Origin: Hypsibius dujardini
Lineage: Eukaryota; Tardigrada; Eutardigrada; Parachela; Hypsibiidae
Direction of reading: 5' to 3'
Length of the DNA stretch: 25,408 nucleotides
Assembly (NCBI GenBank): GCA_001579985.1
Contig: LRSR01011135.1
Span: forward strand, 1 to 25,408
Shown here: piece by piece, positions 1 through 9,000 of the stretch
Layout: every line of letters begins with the position of its first letter
Numbering within the stretch: the first letter of the stretch is position 1
Made by a program: the position numbers and the translations under genes
The notes under the pieces: model-generated
Databases searched by the model: none
The model's input: only the letters and a program-made list of their open reading frames with translations
Told to the model about the DNA's origin: nothing

Positions 1-1
1 C

Positions 2-40
<39 letters not shown>

Positions 41-81
41 TTGTCTGCTTGTCTGTCTGTCTGTCTGCCTGCCTGCCTGCT

Positions 82-113
<32 letters not shown>

Positions 114-130
114 TGCCTGCCTGTCTGGAG
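1..130. repeat. Degenerate CTGT/CTGC tetranucleotide array in carrier intron 3
   Basis: The first 130 bases are CTGT units that decay into CTGC and TTGT. They lie inside the intron that follows exon 3 of the minus-strand carrier gene, whose donor is at 134-140. The long open frames here (runs of Leu-Ser-Val-Cys) are a by-product of the repeat and are not coding. Confidence 0.95.
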
Positions 131-140
131 ATTGTCTTAC

Positions 141-1228
141 CCAATAAGACCTCCGATTCCGCCGGCTGCGCCAGCCGTGGCACATTTCATGAGAAAGGAG
201 AAAGACTGTGAGGAATCCTTCGGTCGGAGAGCCTCGTAGACACCGAAACGGGCCGTGGAGTAGGTCAACTAAAAAGAGGGCGCAAGGAAACGTGAAACAT
301 CGTCAGCATTCTTGCTAAATAAAGCGCAAACAAAATAAGCCGAGGGCGCGATCTTCCTTGTGTCAATAAGATCTCCACTGACTTGACGTAGAAGTGAAGC
401 GCTGATCCCGTTGTAGAGCGCCACGAATCCATGCTGCCGTACAATACTGCTGGTCAACGGGATGATCTTGAGTTTGCCGTCCTGTTGCGTCTGCAATTGA
501 ACCTGCCGAGGAAACAAATCAATCAATCGACAATCTCAATCAAGGTTGAGAACTTGAATTAAATTGATTTTTCCTTAAATTAAGAGTGATTTAATTAAAA
601 ATAAAACGCTGTTCTGAAATATTTTATTTAAAGTATAAAGTCGCTGTCTGAGCTCTTTAAAATATCTTTAAATATATTTAAGCAACACTACAATCAACCA
701 ACCTAATAATGTCAAATATTTCTAAAAAGCAAATCATCAATCAATCAAGTGATGGTTGAAGACGTGATCAAAATGCCGGTGCGTTTATTATCAAATCAAT
801 CAATCAAGTGATGGTTGAAGTCGTGATCAAAATGCCGGTGCGTTTATTATCAAATCAATCAATCAAGCACAACATTCAAAACAAACTCGAAACTCTTGCC
901 GAAAATGAACCGCCGCTTTCTCTGAATGATCTCTCACCTTGACCAAGTCAAATGGATGTGTGAAGCAACAAGCCATGGCACTGGCCACACCCCCATGATA
1001 CCAGCGGGCATTCTTCTGCACGACCAGGCTCTTTTCTATCGTCGGACTCTTCAAAGATGGCGCTTCCTTGGTCGTCGCCCCAATTATTTCCCTCCCCACG
1101 CGCAATTCCTGTCCCTTCGCGGCGTCACCTCCTGCCGCACTAGGCGCCGCATCTGTTTGGGTGGCGATTCCGGGATGGGAAGGGGATGAGAGCGGATTGG
1201 CGGCCGACAAAACGCCACTTGTTGCCAT
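141..1228 (-). CDS. Mitochondrial dicarboxylate carrier (SLC25A10-like), 5' part, partial
   Basis: This is an inner-membrane mitochondrial carrier of the dicarboxylate type, which in known members exchanges malate or succinate for phosphate. There are three exons on the minus strand: 1228-938, 502-383 and 268-141. Each junction is GT-AG and stays in frame (phases 0 and 0, then phase 2 into the next intron). The joined protein has RWYHGG from residue 75 and then HPFDLVKV, the carrier signature PxDxx(K/R) of repeat 1. It continues with LQTQQDGKL, ALYNGISASLLRQ and LTYSTARFGVYEALR, and ends in the glycine-rich GGIGGLIG at the start of repeat 2. These stretches resemble animal dicarboxylate carriers more than other SLC25 members. 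The start is the first ATG after an in-frame TAG. It adds about 74 Ala/Ser/Pro-rich residues before the carrier fold, where known family members have only a few. The gene continues beyond the left edge. Transport specificity is inferred from family resemblance. Confidence 0.9.
735..868. repeat. 59-bp direct repeat, two copies plus a partial third
   Basis: A 59-bp unit containing GTGATGGTTGAAG and AAAATGCCGGTGCG occurs twice in tandem; GTGATGG starts at 749 and 808. The copies are joined by AATCAATCAATC runs, and a third junction run is present at about 855-867. It lies in intron 1 of the carrier gene (503-937). The copies are almost identical, so the duplication is recent. Confidence 0.92.
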
Positions 1229-2301
1229 ATTGATTAACTAATAATTAATAATTTTAAATAGTTAATAAAAGTGATCAGAAAAAAAATATTCCCCGACAGA
1301 AAAAGAAGAGAAAGGGGATGTGAAAAGGTGCTTGCAAAATAAATTCCGGAAAGCCCTCTCACCGCAACAGGTGTGGGAATGGAGGAGCTTCATCGATCAT
1401 CTCACCAGGGCAGGGAAACGCGTGAATGGAGTTTTGTGTGGTGATTGTATAATGGCTGCGTCAGCTGATAGCGGAACGGCCGTCGAACGAGCGATCCGGC
1501 GGAACGGCTGATATGTTGGTCTGCAATCGATCAATCAATCAATTAAACCTTCCAATCCGGTAAGTGATTGCCGTCGGTCAACCGTTGAGAATGGCAAAGG
1601 TGAAGACACCACGCTCTAACTTTTCCCCTGGAAATTCAAATTTATATTTTTACATTTCTTGCGACTCAATGGGTTGAGTTGTGTAATGGGTGCGTTAGGT
1701 GACAGCGGAAGGGCTGCTGTATGGTGTCTGCAAGGCTGCAATCAATCAATCAAACGACCAGTCCAGAGCAGCGACCACTGGCAGGCTGCAATCAATCAAT
1801 CAAACGACCAGTCCAGAGCAGCGACCACTGACAGGCTGCAATCAATCAATCAAACGACCAGTCCAGAGCAGCGACCACTGACAGGCTGCAATCAATCAAT
1901 CAATCAAACGAGAAGTCCAGTCCAGCGACCACTGACAGGCTGACAATGGTAAATACGCTCTCGTTTTGATCGCTCGAAATTTACCCGAGTCATTAATATT
2001 CTAGTTTGCACATATTTATTCATTCATTTAACACGGTAGTGTATTTCATGATATCGGTCTAGGAGATTAAAATGCCTGGCTTGTTGGGTTCCGCCCCGCC
2101 CGCTCGCATCAGGCCACTCCTATTGCGGAGCGGTCCGCCGTGAACAGCTGTTGCACTTCCTGTCGACAGCTAGCCATTCTGTTCATTGATTGATTACTTG
2201 ATTCGTGTGTTGTACAGTATGTGCACGATTGGTTGCGCAGTTAATTTATTTATTTCGCCCCGTTTTCATTCTCCTCTTAAGTATTCGTTATTTAATAGAA
2301 A
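1229..2301. other. Divergent spacer between carrier and renalase genes
   Basis: The two genes are transcribed away from each other, so this 1.1-kb stretch should hold both promoters and 5' UTRs. I see no clear TATA box or other recognisable promoter element. It contains AATC runs near 1525-1545 and the 50-bp minisatellite described separately. Short open frames here are not supported by any family resemblance. Confidence 0.6.
1733..1945. repeat. 50-bp minisatellite, about four copies
   Basis: The block starting AGGCTGCAATCAATCAATCA and containing ACGACCAGTCCAGAGCAGCG recurs at 1733, 1783 and 1833, exactly 50 bp apart. A last variant starts at 1883 and carries an extra AATC step. The copies are nearly identical. 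A 50-bp period is not a multiple of three, so the glutamine/serine-rich frames across it are artefacts. Confidence 0.95.
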
Positions 2302-3578
2302 ATGAGCGGAAATGTGAACTCGATGAGTGGTGTGTTGATTGTGGGTGCTGGCTTCACTGGCGCCATTATTGCTGCTGAGTTGAAGCGAGTGGCTGGAGAT
2401 GCGGGCAAACTGTTGTCTGTCACGCTGTGGGATAAAGCCCGCGGTTCAGGTATTCGATTGATTGATTGATTAGAGTGTTACGCTGTGGGATTAAGCCCGC
2501 AGCTCAGGTGATCGATCGATTGATTGATTGATTGGAGTGTCACTTACAAGCACTTTTTCTTTTCATTTCATTCCGTTTTCATTTCATCTTCATTTCACAG
2601 GTGGGCGATTTACCACCGCGAGATGCCCGACCAATGCGAAATGTCATGCAGACGTGGGTGGACAATACGTCAGCACGACGGAAAACGATATAAACAAGTT
2701 CGGAAGGTGCGACGAAGTTGATTCCTACTGTGGATGTCTTGATTGATTGAGTGATTGATCAGTTCGTTCATGCATAAGATGAATAGCTTATACGGCAGAA
2801 CGGTTGTTTGATTGGTTGATTCGCTTGACAATTTGATTGATTTGATTGCTCGACTTATTTCCACCGATATTTAAGTGTGTTTTTCTGTTTAATTATTATT
2901 TTTACTTATAATCCCGATATTTTTATCCCGATACTTTATTTAGTTGTTTGTTTTGGTTTTTGGCAGATTTTACACTGGGCTTCGAGAAAGAGGTCTGCTA
3001 ACCGACATGACGGCAGCCGTGGAAGGGGCCAGCCCATACACTGGAGAAGGTGTCCGAGACATGGTGGCGCCACTGGGCATGTCCTCGCTGGTCAAACATT
3101 TCATCGCTACATCTACCGCCAGTTTCGTCAGCGAACGCGAAGTCAGGAGCATCCAAAAGACCCCTGAAGGGAAGCTAAATGTCGCCACGATTTCCGGTGT
3201 GACGGAAGAGTTTGACGCGGTGGTCTTAACAATGCCAGTTCCGCAGATTCTAAAGCTGCAGGGGGACTTTTACGACCAGAAAGCGTTCGAGGAACTGACG
3301 AACCGGAACGTCGAGTATTCGACACGATTCACTTTGGTGCTGTTCTTCCCGGATCGCTGTGATATTGGGCTCAAGTTTGGATTCAAATTTGTCGATAATG
3401 ACGATGTATGGAGGATAAAGAAAACAGACAGACAGACCGACCGACGAACAGGACAGACAGACAGACAGAAAGATAGACAGACAGACCGACGGACAGGACA
3501 GATAGACAGACAGTCAGATAGACAGATAGACAGACAGACCGACGAACAGGACAGACAGACAGACAGACAGACAGGCGG

Positions 3579-3617
<39 letters not shown>

Positions 3618-4042
3618 GTAAGAACTGATTAGCTGATTCTTTATAGGTGATTCGGTATGTCGCGGTGGATAACATCAAACGAGGCGCTCCTCGGGATCCC
3701 GCGGCCTTGGTCGTCCACACCACATGGCAATTCGGGAAGGATCACCTTGAGGAGTCAAAAGAACAAGTCGAACAGATTTTGCTGGATCGAGTTTACCAAA
3801 TGTTTCCGGAATTGCCCAAGACCGACTCAAGGAAGATCCACAAATGGCGCTTTTCTCAAGTACGAAGTAAAGAAGCTGCCTGCGAAGGAAGCAAGACGCC
3901 TTACTTTGTGTTGAATAAGAAGCCATTGGTTTTGTGTGCCGGTGACGGGTTCACCGACTCTAGCCTGAATGGTTGTCTAGAGTCCTCTACCTCCGCTTGT
4001 CGCTTTATGGAATCCGAATGGAAATTATCCCCCTCTCCTTGA
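2302..4042 (+). CDS. RNLS: Renalase-like FAD-dependent amine oxidase family protein
   Basis: There are four exons: 2302-2449, 2601-2706, 2967-3405 and 3647-4042. They give 362 residues (human renalase has about 342), with GT-AG introns and consistent frames. Residues 11-20 read VLIVGAGFTG, the dinucleotide-binding loop for the FAD adenosine. WDKARGSGGRFTT (about 43-55) follows, and then VGGQYVSTTEN, matching the renalase N-terminus. The middle exon has LVKHF and VVLTMPVPQILKLQGDF. The last exon has VAVDNIKR, LVVHTTWQFG, KWRFSQV and LVLCAGDGFT (about 325-334), all closely like vertebrate renalase. Known renalases oxidise dihydro-isomers of NAD(P)H with FAD and release hydrogen peroxide; the same role here is inferred. 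No convincing signal peptide is seen. ATG 2302 fits the family N-terminus. Introns 1 and 2 hold GATT runs and intron 3 is almost wholly a GACA array. Confidence 0.93.
2421..2540 (+). repeat. Tandem duplication of the exon-1 end and splice donor in renalase intron 1
   Basis: The end of exon 1 with its donor and the following GATT run (about 2421-2478) is repeated at about 2480-2540, offset 58 bp. ACGCTGTGGGA begins at 2422 and 2480, and CCCGCxGxTCAGGT is present in both. The second copy has changed: the codon for Lys in WDK has become TAA. It is therefore a decayed copy rather than a usable alternative exon. Confidence 0.88.
3422..3619. repeat. GACA tetranucleotide array filling renalase intron 3
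   Basis: ACAGACAG units with GACC and GATA variants occupy about 200 of the 241 bases of intron 3 (3406-3646). Only about 16 bases separate the array from the donor and about 27 from the acceptor. Confidence 0.95.
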
Positions 4043-4202
4043 TTGTATCAGAAACTTCCGTTTTTCTCCAATACATTTTCACTGGTGTAAAACTCGTTTT
4101 TAATTCTCCATAGCAGCCCATCCCCGTTTGTCGGTTGCCGTGTTATCTTTTCTCGAGCTGTTCGACCATGACCCACACCGTTCGAGTTCTCGTAACAGAG
4201 AC

Positions 4203-4333
4203 TGCCTGACTGTCTGCCTGTCTCTCGTTTTGTCTGTCTGTCTATCTGTCTGTTTGTCTGCCTGCCTGCCTGTTTGTCTGTTTGTCTGCCTGCCTGCCTG
4301 TTTGTCTGTCTGCACTTTTACCTGTCTGTCTGG
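4203..4333. repeat. CTGT/CTGC tetranucleotide array downstream of renalase
   Basis: A degenerate run of CTGT, CTGC and TTGT units of the same family as those in the surrounding introns, but here in intergenic DNA. Confidence 0.93.
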
Positions 4334-4630
4334 GTTCATGCTTGTTATGAATTATAAATTTTCAATGATTACATTCATAATTAGAGTAGGACAGTTCGTT
4401 TTCCTGAGCCAAAACGCAGACAATATACTGAGCGCAGAGCCTTTGACGAAAACTCCCCTGAGGTATCTCTGAACTAAGGTATCTCTGAACTAAGGTATCT
4501 CGCTAGACTATTATCTCATACGTAGATAGCTTTGTGAACTGGAAACACGAGCTGATATCAAGGTAATAAGAATGGAATCACGGTCACCGGGTATTTCCGA
4601 AAGTCGATCAATTCCGTTCCCCGTCATGAC

Positions 4631-4638
4631 TATAAAAG
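4631..4638 (+). promoter_or_regulatory. TATA box of the secreted-peptide gene
   Basis: TATAAAAG lies 72 bases before the ATG at 4703. Initiation about 30 bases downstream would give a 5' UTR of about 40 bases, a normal arrangement for a strongly expressed small secreted protein. It is the clearest core promoter in the window. Confidence 0.65.
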
Positions 4639-4702
4639 TCGCTTTTGAAGGTTTATTTTAATTTTGTTATTTTATTATTATTATTAATATTTTCCATCAA
4701 AG

Positions 4703-5682
4703 ATGCAGGTGTTTCTTTTGGCGTCCGTGGTTGTGCTGTCGCTGGTCGCGGCGACTAACGCGTACGATAATTATCCCCAACGTAAGTGCCAAATTCATTT
4801 ATTAAACTAAAGATCAGTCTTATATGGAAGATCTGATCTGTTTCTAAATATACGCAGGACCACCTTCGGCAGTTCACAAGTCCTGCGCGGTACGTAACAC
4901 AGCTCCTTCAGCAATTGGTTAAATAATACACAGAGATTGAAAATAGTTACTACACTGTAATGATATCATTTGTAAGTGAGAAATGAAAAGGTTTGAACAA
5001 GTTAAGAAATTATTAATTTACTAACTATTTTATGACCTCCTCGCAATCAATTAGTCCGGGTGAAAGATTGTCGCTTCATGTGTTTGTTGAATACATTGTG
5101 TAGGAGGGTTATACCTGTCGCTACGGGTACTCTTGCGTGGATTATCCCAATCCCAATTACGCAAGCTGTGTCCAGACGGAAGCCTTCTTCCAGTTCGGTC
5201 TTATCTGTCGCGCGACACTCGGCAGTTGCCGCAGTAAGTATCTTATCCACACACGTGGCAAAAACCTCAGACCGACCGAATCAAAGCCAACTTTTTACCG
5301 GCACCCTGCAAAACGGGGTGGTCTGAGTTTGAGCCAATTTTGACCACAGCTGACCACGCAGCTGATTGATTAATTAAATTTGAAATATTTCGGCAATCTG
5401 GTGGTAAATCAATGAATCAACCGATGTGAGAAAGAGCTGCCCGCATTGGCCGAAAATGGCTCAAACTCCGACCACCCCATTTTGCTGGGCGCCGGTCAAA
5501 AGTTGGTTTTAATTCGGTCGGCCTGAGGTTTTCGCCACGTGTGTACATGGTCGAACTGATTTTTATGTATCCTTTTAAAAGTGCCCATTCGTTTTACAGG
5601 AATTCAACAGAACCCGGTAGTGCCGGTGCCGGAAGTCCCTGAGGTCCCTAAGAGCTCTTTTTTTCGCAACCTCCTGCAGTGA
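4703..5682 (+). CDS. Small secreted six-cysteine protein, family not recognised
   Basis: There are four exons: 4703-4781, 4858-4889, 5104-5233 and 5600-5682. They join in frame through GT-AG introns to give 107 residues ending in TGA. Residues 1 to about 20 form a classic signal peptide: MQVFLLASVVVLSL, then VAATNA before the likely cut. The mature part has six cysteines in the order SC, TC, SC, SC, IC, SC within about 60 residues, rich in Tyr and Asn, so three disulfides are likely. The tail is Pro/Val-rich (VVPVPEVPEVP). The TATA box upstream and AATAAA at 5841 frame a compact transcription unit. I do not recognise the cysteine pattern. It could be a structural, antimicrobial or signalling peptide, and the sequence alone does not decide. 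Intron 3 is mostly an inverted-repeat element. Exon 2 is only 32 bases, so the model depends on correct choice of that micro-exon, but all four phases agree. Confidence 0.85.
5249..5544. mobile_element. MITE-like inverted-repeat element inside intron 3 of the secreted-peptide gene
   Basis: Left arm 5249 to about 5341 and right arm about 5453-5544 are inverted copies about 90 bp long. The left begins ACACACGTGGCAAAAACCTC; the right, read on the other strand, begins ACACACGTGGCGAAAACCTC, and both continue through ACCGACCGAAT and GTTTGAGCCA. The core of about 110 bp is non-coding. I could not identify a target-site duplication. The element takes up most of the 366-bp intron. A related sequence lies at about 21926-22015. 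Confidence 0.85.
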
Positions 5683-5840
5683 ACCGTGATTATTAAGATA
5701 AATACAATTTAGACTACATTTTGTGTCATACCCCGTGTCATCCCTGACAGGGTGTCTGTGCTGTCTCAAACTGAAGACCATCATGCAGTATTCATGTTTA
5801 GCATAGTCCTCTATTTAAGCAGTCAAACAAACGGAGCTTC

Positions 5841-5846
5841 AATAAA
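5841..5846 (+). other. Poly(A) signal for the secreted-peptide gene
   Basis: AATAAA lies about 160 bases after the TGA at 5680-5682 and before the convergent PAN-ZP gene. It is the first canonical signal downstream. Confidence 0.55.
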
Positions 5847-6011
5847 TTATAAATCAATCTCAAGAGTGCCGGACTACGACCAAACAATTCCTCTCAGACA
5901 CGCGAAAAACAACAAACGCAAGGCAAACTTCGTAACGTCACACAAAACCCTTAACAGCGTGCAATTTGAATGACCACAAAAAACAGGCTTCATGGATCGG
6001 ACTTATTCGGA

Positions 6012-9000
6012 TCAACTAATGGATTCGGCGGTCGGATGCGAGAGTTGCCTGCTGAGGAACTGCACGGACGAGGCGGTGCCTGAGAGGTCGTAGCTGTTTT
6101 TGTTCGAGGATTTCTCCATCGGTCTGAAATCCGAGTCCGACAGGGCCACACTCGTCGACCTCGGGCTGGGCGTGGAGATGTCCAGACAGGCTTTGAAGTG
6201 GGGCTTCTGGTTGCTGCGATAGCGCTGGCAGATGAAGGCCAACGCCACACCGAACACCACCTGGATCAGGAGGACCACCGAGGAAGCGACGGCAATGGCC
6301 AGTTTGTGAACGCACACCTGCCCACTTTCAGGGATCATTCTACCTTGAACTCCCCCGGCTGAAACGGAACAATGGGGTGGTTCAGTATAGACAGACATGC
6401 CTGACAGGGAGGCAGGCAAACCAGATGACTCAACAGACAGACTTACAGACAGTCAGGCAGACAGACAGACAGATAAACAGGCAGGCAGACAGACAGGCAG
6501 GCAGACAGACAGGCAGGCAGACAGACATGCCTGACAGATAGACAGGCAGACAGACAGACAGCCAGGCAGACAGACAAACAGTCAGGCAGTTAGTACATAC
6601 AGACAAGCGGGTAGACAGGCAAACAGACACATATTCGATGTTCCAGAATACTCACGCAGTGCATTTTGATAAGCCAGCGCCGAACTAACTCCAGACAGGC
6701 AGTCATCCCGTCCATTCGGACAGGTCGAAAAGATATCATTAATGTTAATGCGGTGGAAAACCACCATGTCTTCATCCCCCTTTTTGTCTGAGATCTGGGC
6801 CTCCCCTGAGGCAGCTTCACGTCGACGTCGTCGTTTTCCAAAGCTATTATAGACAATCTGGGTCGCATCATCGATACATCGCGCCGGTTCGCATTGCTTC
6901 TGGCAAGGCTTGATCAAGGCCATGAACTCCACTTCGTCGTTGGTAGGAAACTTGAAGGCTTCGATTGGGATGCGAAGGGTTTTGCCGTCGTTCAAGGTCT
7001 CGACCGGTCCTAAGACAATGTCATCCGACGGGCACCTGTCCATTTCAGAAAGTTATTTTCAGTATTGTCCGAATTTGCTGAAGAACTAGAAGGTATACCC
7101 GTTGGAATCAATCATTTTGATCTTGGTTTTTCCCGGGCCGTCAACCGCTACGACGTCCTTGACAAAGATGTTGTAGATGTCTGGCGCTAGATATGGACAA
7201 GAGAGGTAACAGTTTACTATATGCGATTCAGTTACTTGCCTGTATGTCTGTGTGTCCGTGGTTTGTCTGTCTGTCTGTCTCTCTGCCTGTCTGTCTGTCT
7301 GTCTGCTGCTTGTCTGCCTGTTTGTTTGCTTGTTTGTCTGTCCATCTGTCTGCCTGCGTGTCTGTCTGTCTGCTTGTCTGCCTGTCTGTTTGCTTGTTTG
7401 TCTGTCTATCTGTCTGCCTACGTGTCTGTCTGCCTGCGTGTCTGTTTGTCCGTCTGTCTTTCTGCCTGCCTGATGATCTGTCTGCCGTTCTGTCTCCGAA
7501 TATGTAAGTATATATCGAAGCCAGTATGTCTGTTTGCTGGCATTACCATTGGTGGCAGCGAGGTCAAACTGAAGGTAGATCTTGTCTCCGACCGTCGCCG
7601 TGGTGAGGGGATTGCCTTGACTGTTGCGAATGGTCATCTGGACAATCGGCGACGGGACCTTGAAGTTCACGTTCTCCGTAATGGTTGGCGCCCTGAATAA
7701 GATAATGATTCAACCCGCTACCTTGTCAGAGATGGCCAGCAATAAACGAAAATTTACAATGAAGCCAATGATCATTCATAAAATTGACAGCCGCTGTACA
7801 TCAGAAAGGCAGATTGCAAACAGGTAAAGAGACAGTCAAGCTTGCAAACAGACAGACAGATTATTCTTCCATGCCGACATCCAAATCATCTAATATCAAG
7901 AGAGATAGGCACAGAAACAGCTGGGGATTAATAAAAACGTAGGGTGTCAGACACAGACAGGCAGGCAAGTAGTCCTGAAGTTCGGGCAACAGATAAAAAG
8001 GCAGACAGACATACAAACAAATAGTAGGCACGATGTTGGGGCAACAGATAGAAAGGCAAACAGGCAGGCAGGCAGGCAGGCAGGTAGGCAGGCAGACATA
8101 CAGACAAATAGTAGTCATGATGTTGGGGCAACATATAGAAAGGCAGGCAAACAGGCAGACACACAGACAATATAACGAATACAGAGGGTTTTGCATGTAG
8201 GTAGACAGTCAGACGTAGAGGAGTTAGGTCGCCAGACAATAAGTCTTCCAGGCAGCTGACTCAGTAACCGGTCAGGCAGAGGCACGGGCAGGCGTTTACT
8301 CGAAGGGATGGGATAGGTCTTACCCATTAGTGTTAAGCGTCCCAGTGACATTCCGACTGCCCAAGTCGTACTCACACGACACACTTAGTCCCATATCTTT
8401 GGACGTGACAATCTTATCGTTATACTGGATCATGACGTAATTGGAGTATGTTCCGCGTCCGTTGTTGGCAGTGCTGCATCCGGTGCCGTCCAGCGACATC
8501 GTCAGCTGAAAGGCCGTCGAGTTGACCACATCATTTTGGCAGGCCTTGGGCTGCTCTTTGGCGTAGACCAGACCGTCGAAGACGCGATCCGTCTCAATCA
8601 AGACCGACATCTTCTTGGCCTCGCACGACAACTGAACTGTAAAAACGAACAGGAGACAATTTGTCAAGATGGACGGTTTAGACATAGATAGGCAAACAAC
8701 CAATCAGACAGACAGATAATTAGGTAGGAAGACAGGCAAAAATATGTATAGACAGACAGACGCACACTTAGAGGCACTGGCGGACAGACATTTAGTCAGA
8801 CAGCTACCCAAGCAGACAAACAGACAAACAAAAAGACATACAGACAGACAAACAGAAACACAGAGAGAGAGACACATAGACAGACAGACACACGGCCACA
8901 CAATCACACAAACATTTAATCAGAAAGGCAGACAATTAAGGAGACAGATAGACAATTAGACTGACAGAATGGCAGACAGACAGACAGACAGATAAAACCA

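Larger units (their letters stand above)
4043..4702. other. Spacer between renalase and secreted-peptide genes
   Basis: This holds the renalase 3' end, a CTGT/CTGC array at about 4203-4333, a 16-bp tandem repeat at 4461-4502 (AGGTATCTCTGAACTA, three copies) and the promoter of the next gene. No canonical AATAAA follows the renalase stop closely. AATACA near 4069 could serve as a weak poly(A) signal. Confidence 0.7.

Noticed and set aside
33-239. Cys/Leu-rich open frames over CTGT/ACAG arrays (also at 4128-4472, 6430-6630, 7193-7507, 8704-8907, 9625-9852 and 10309-10614)
   Set aside because: Tetranucleotide repeats lack stops in several frames on both strands at once, and these sit in introns or spacers of well-supported genes.
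735-868. CRISPR-like array from regular repeats (also considered at 1733-1945 and 18422-18890)
   Set aside because: The repeats are contiguous tandem units without unique spacers, and the window is clearly eukaryotic.
1659-1943. Gln/Ser-rich repetitive frames over the 50-bp minisatellite
   Set aside because: The 50-bp period is not a multiple of three, so successive copies are read in different frames; no conserved repeat peptide results.
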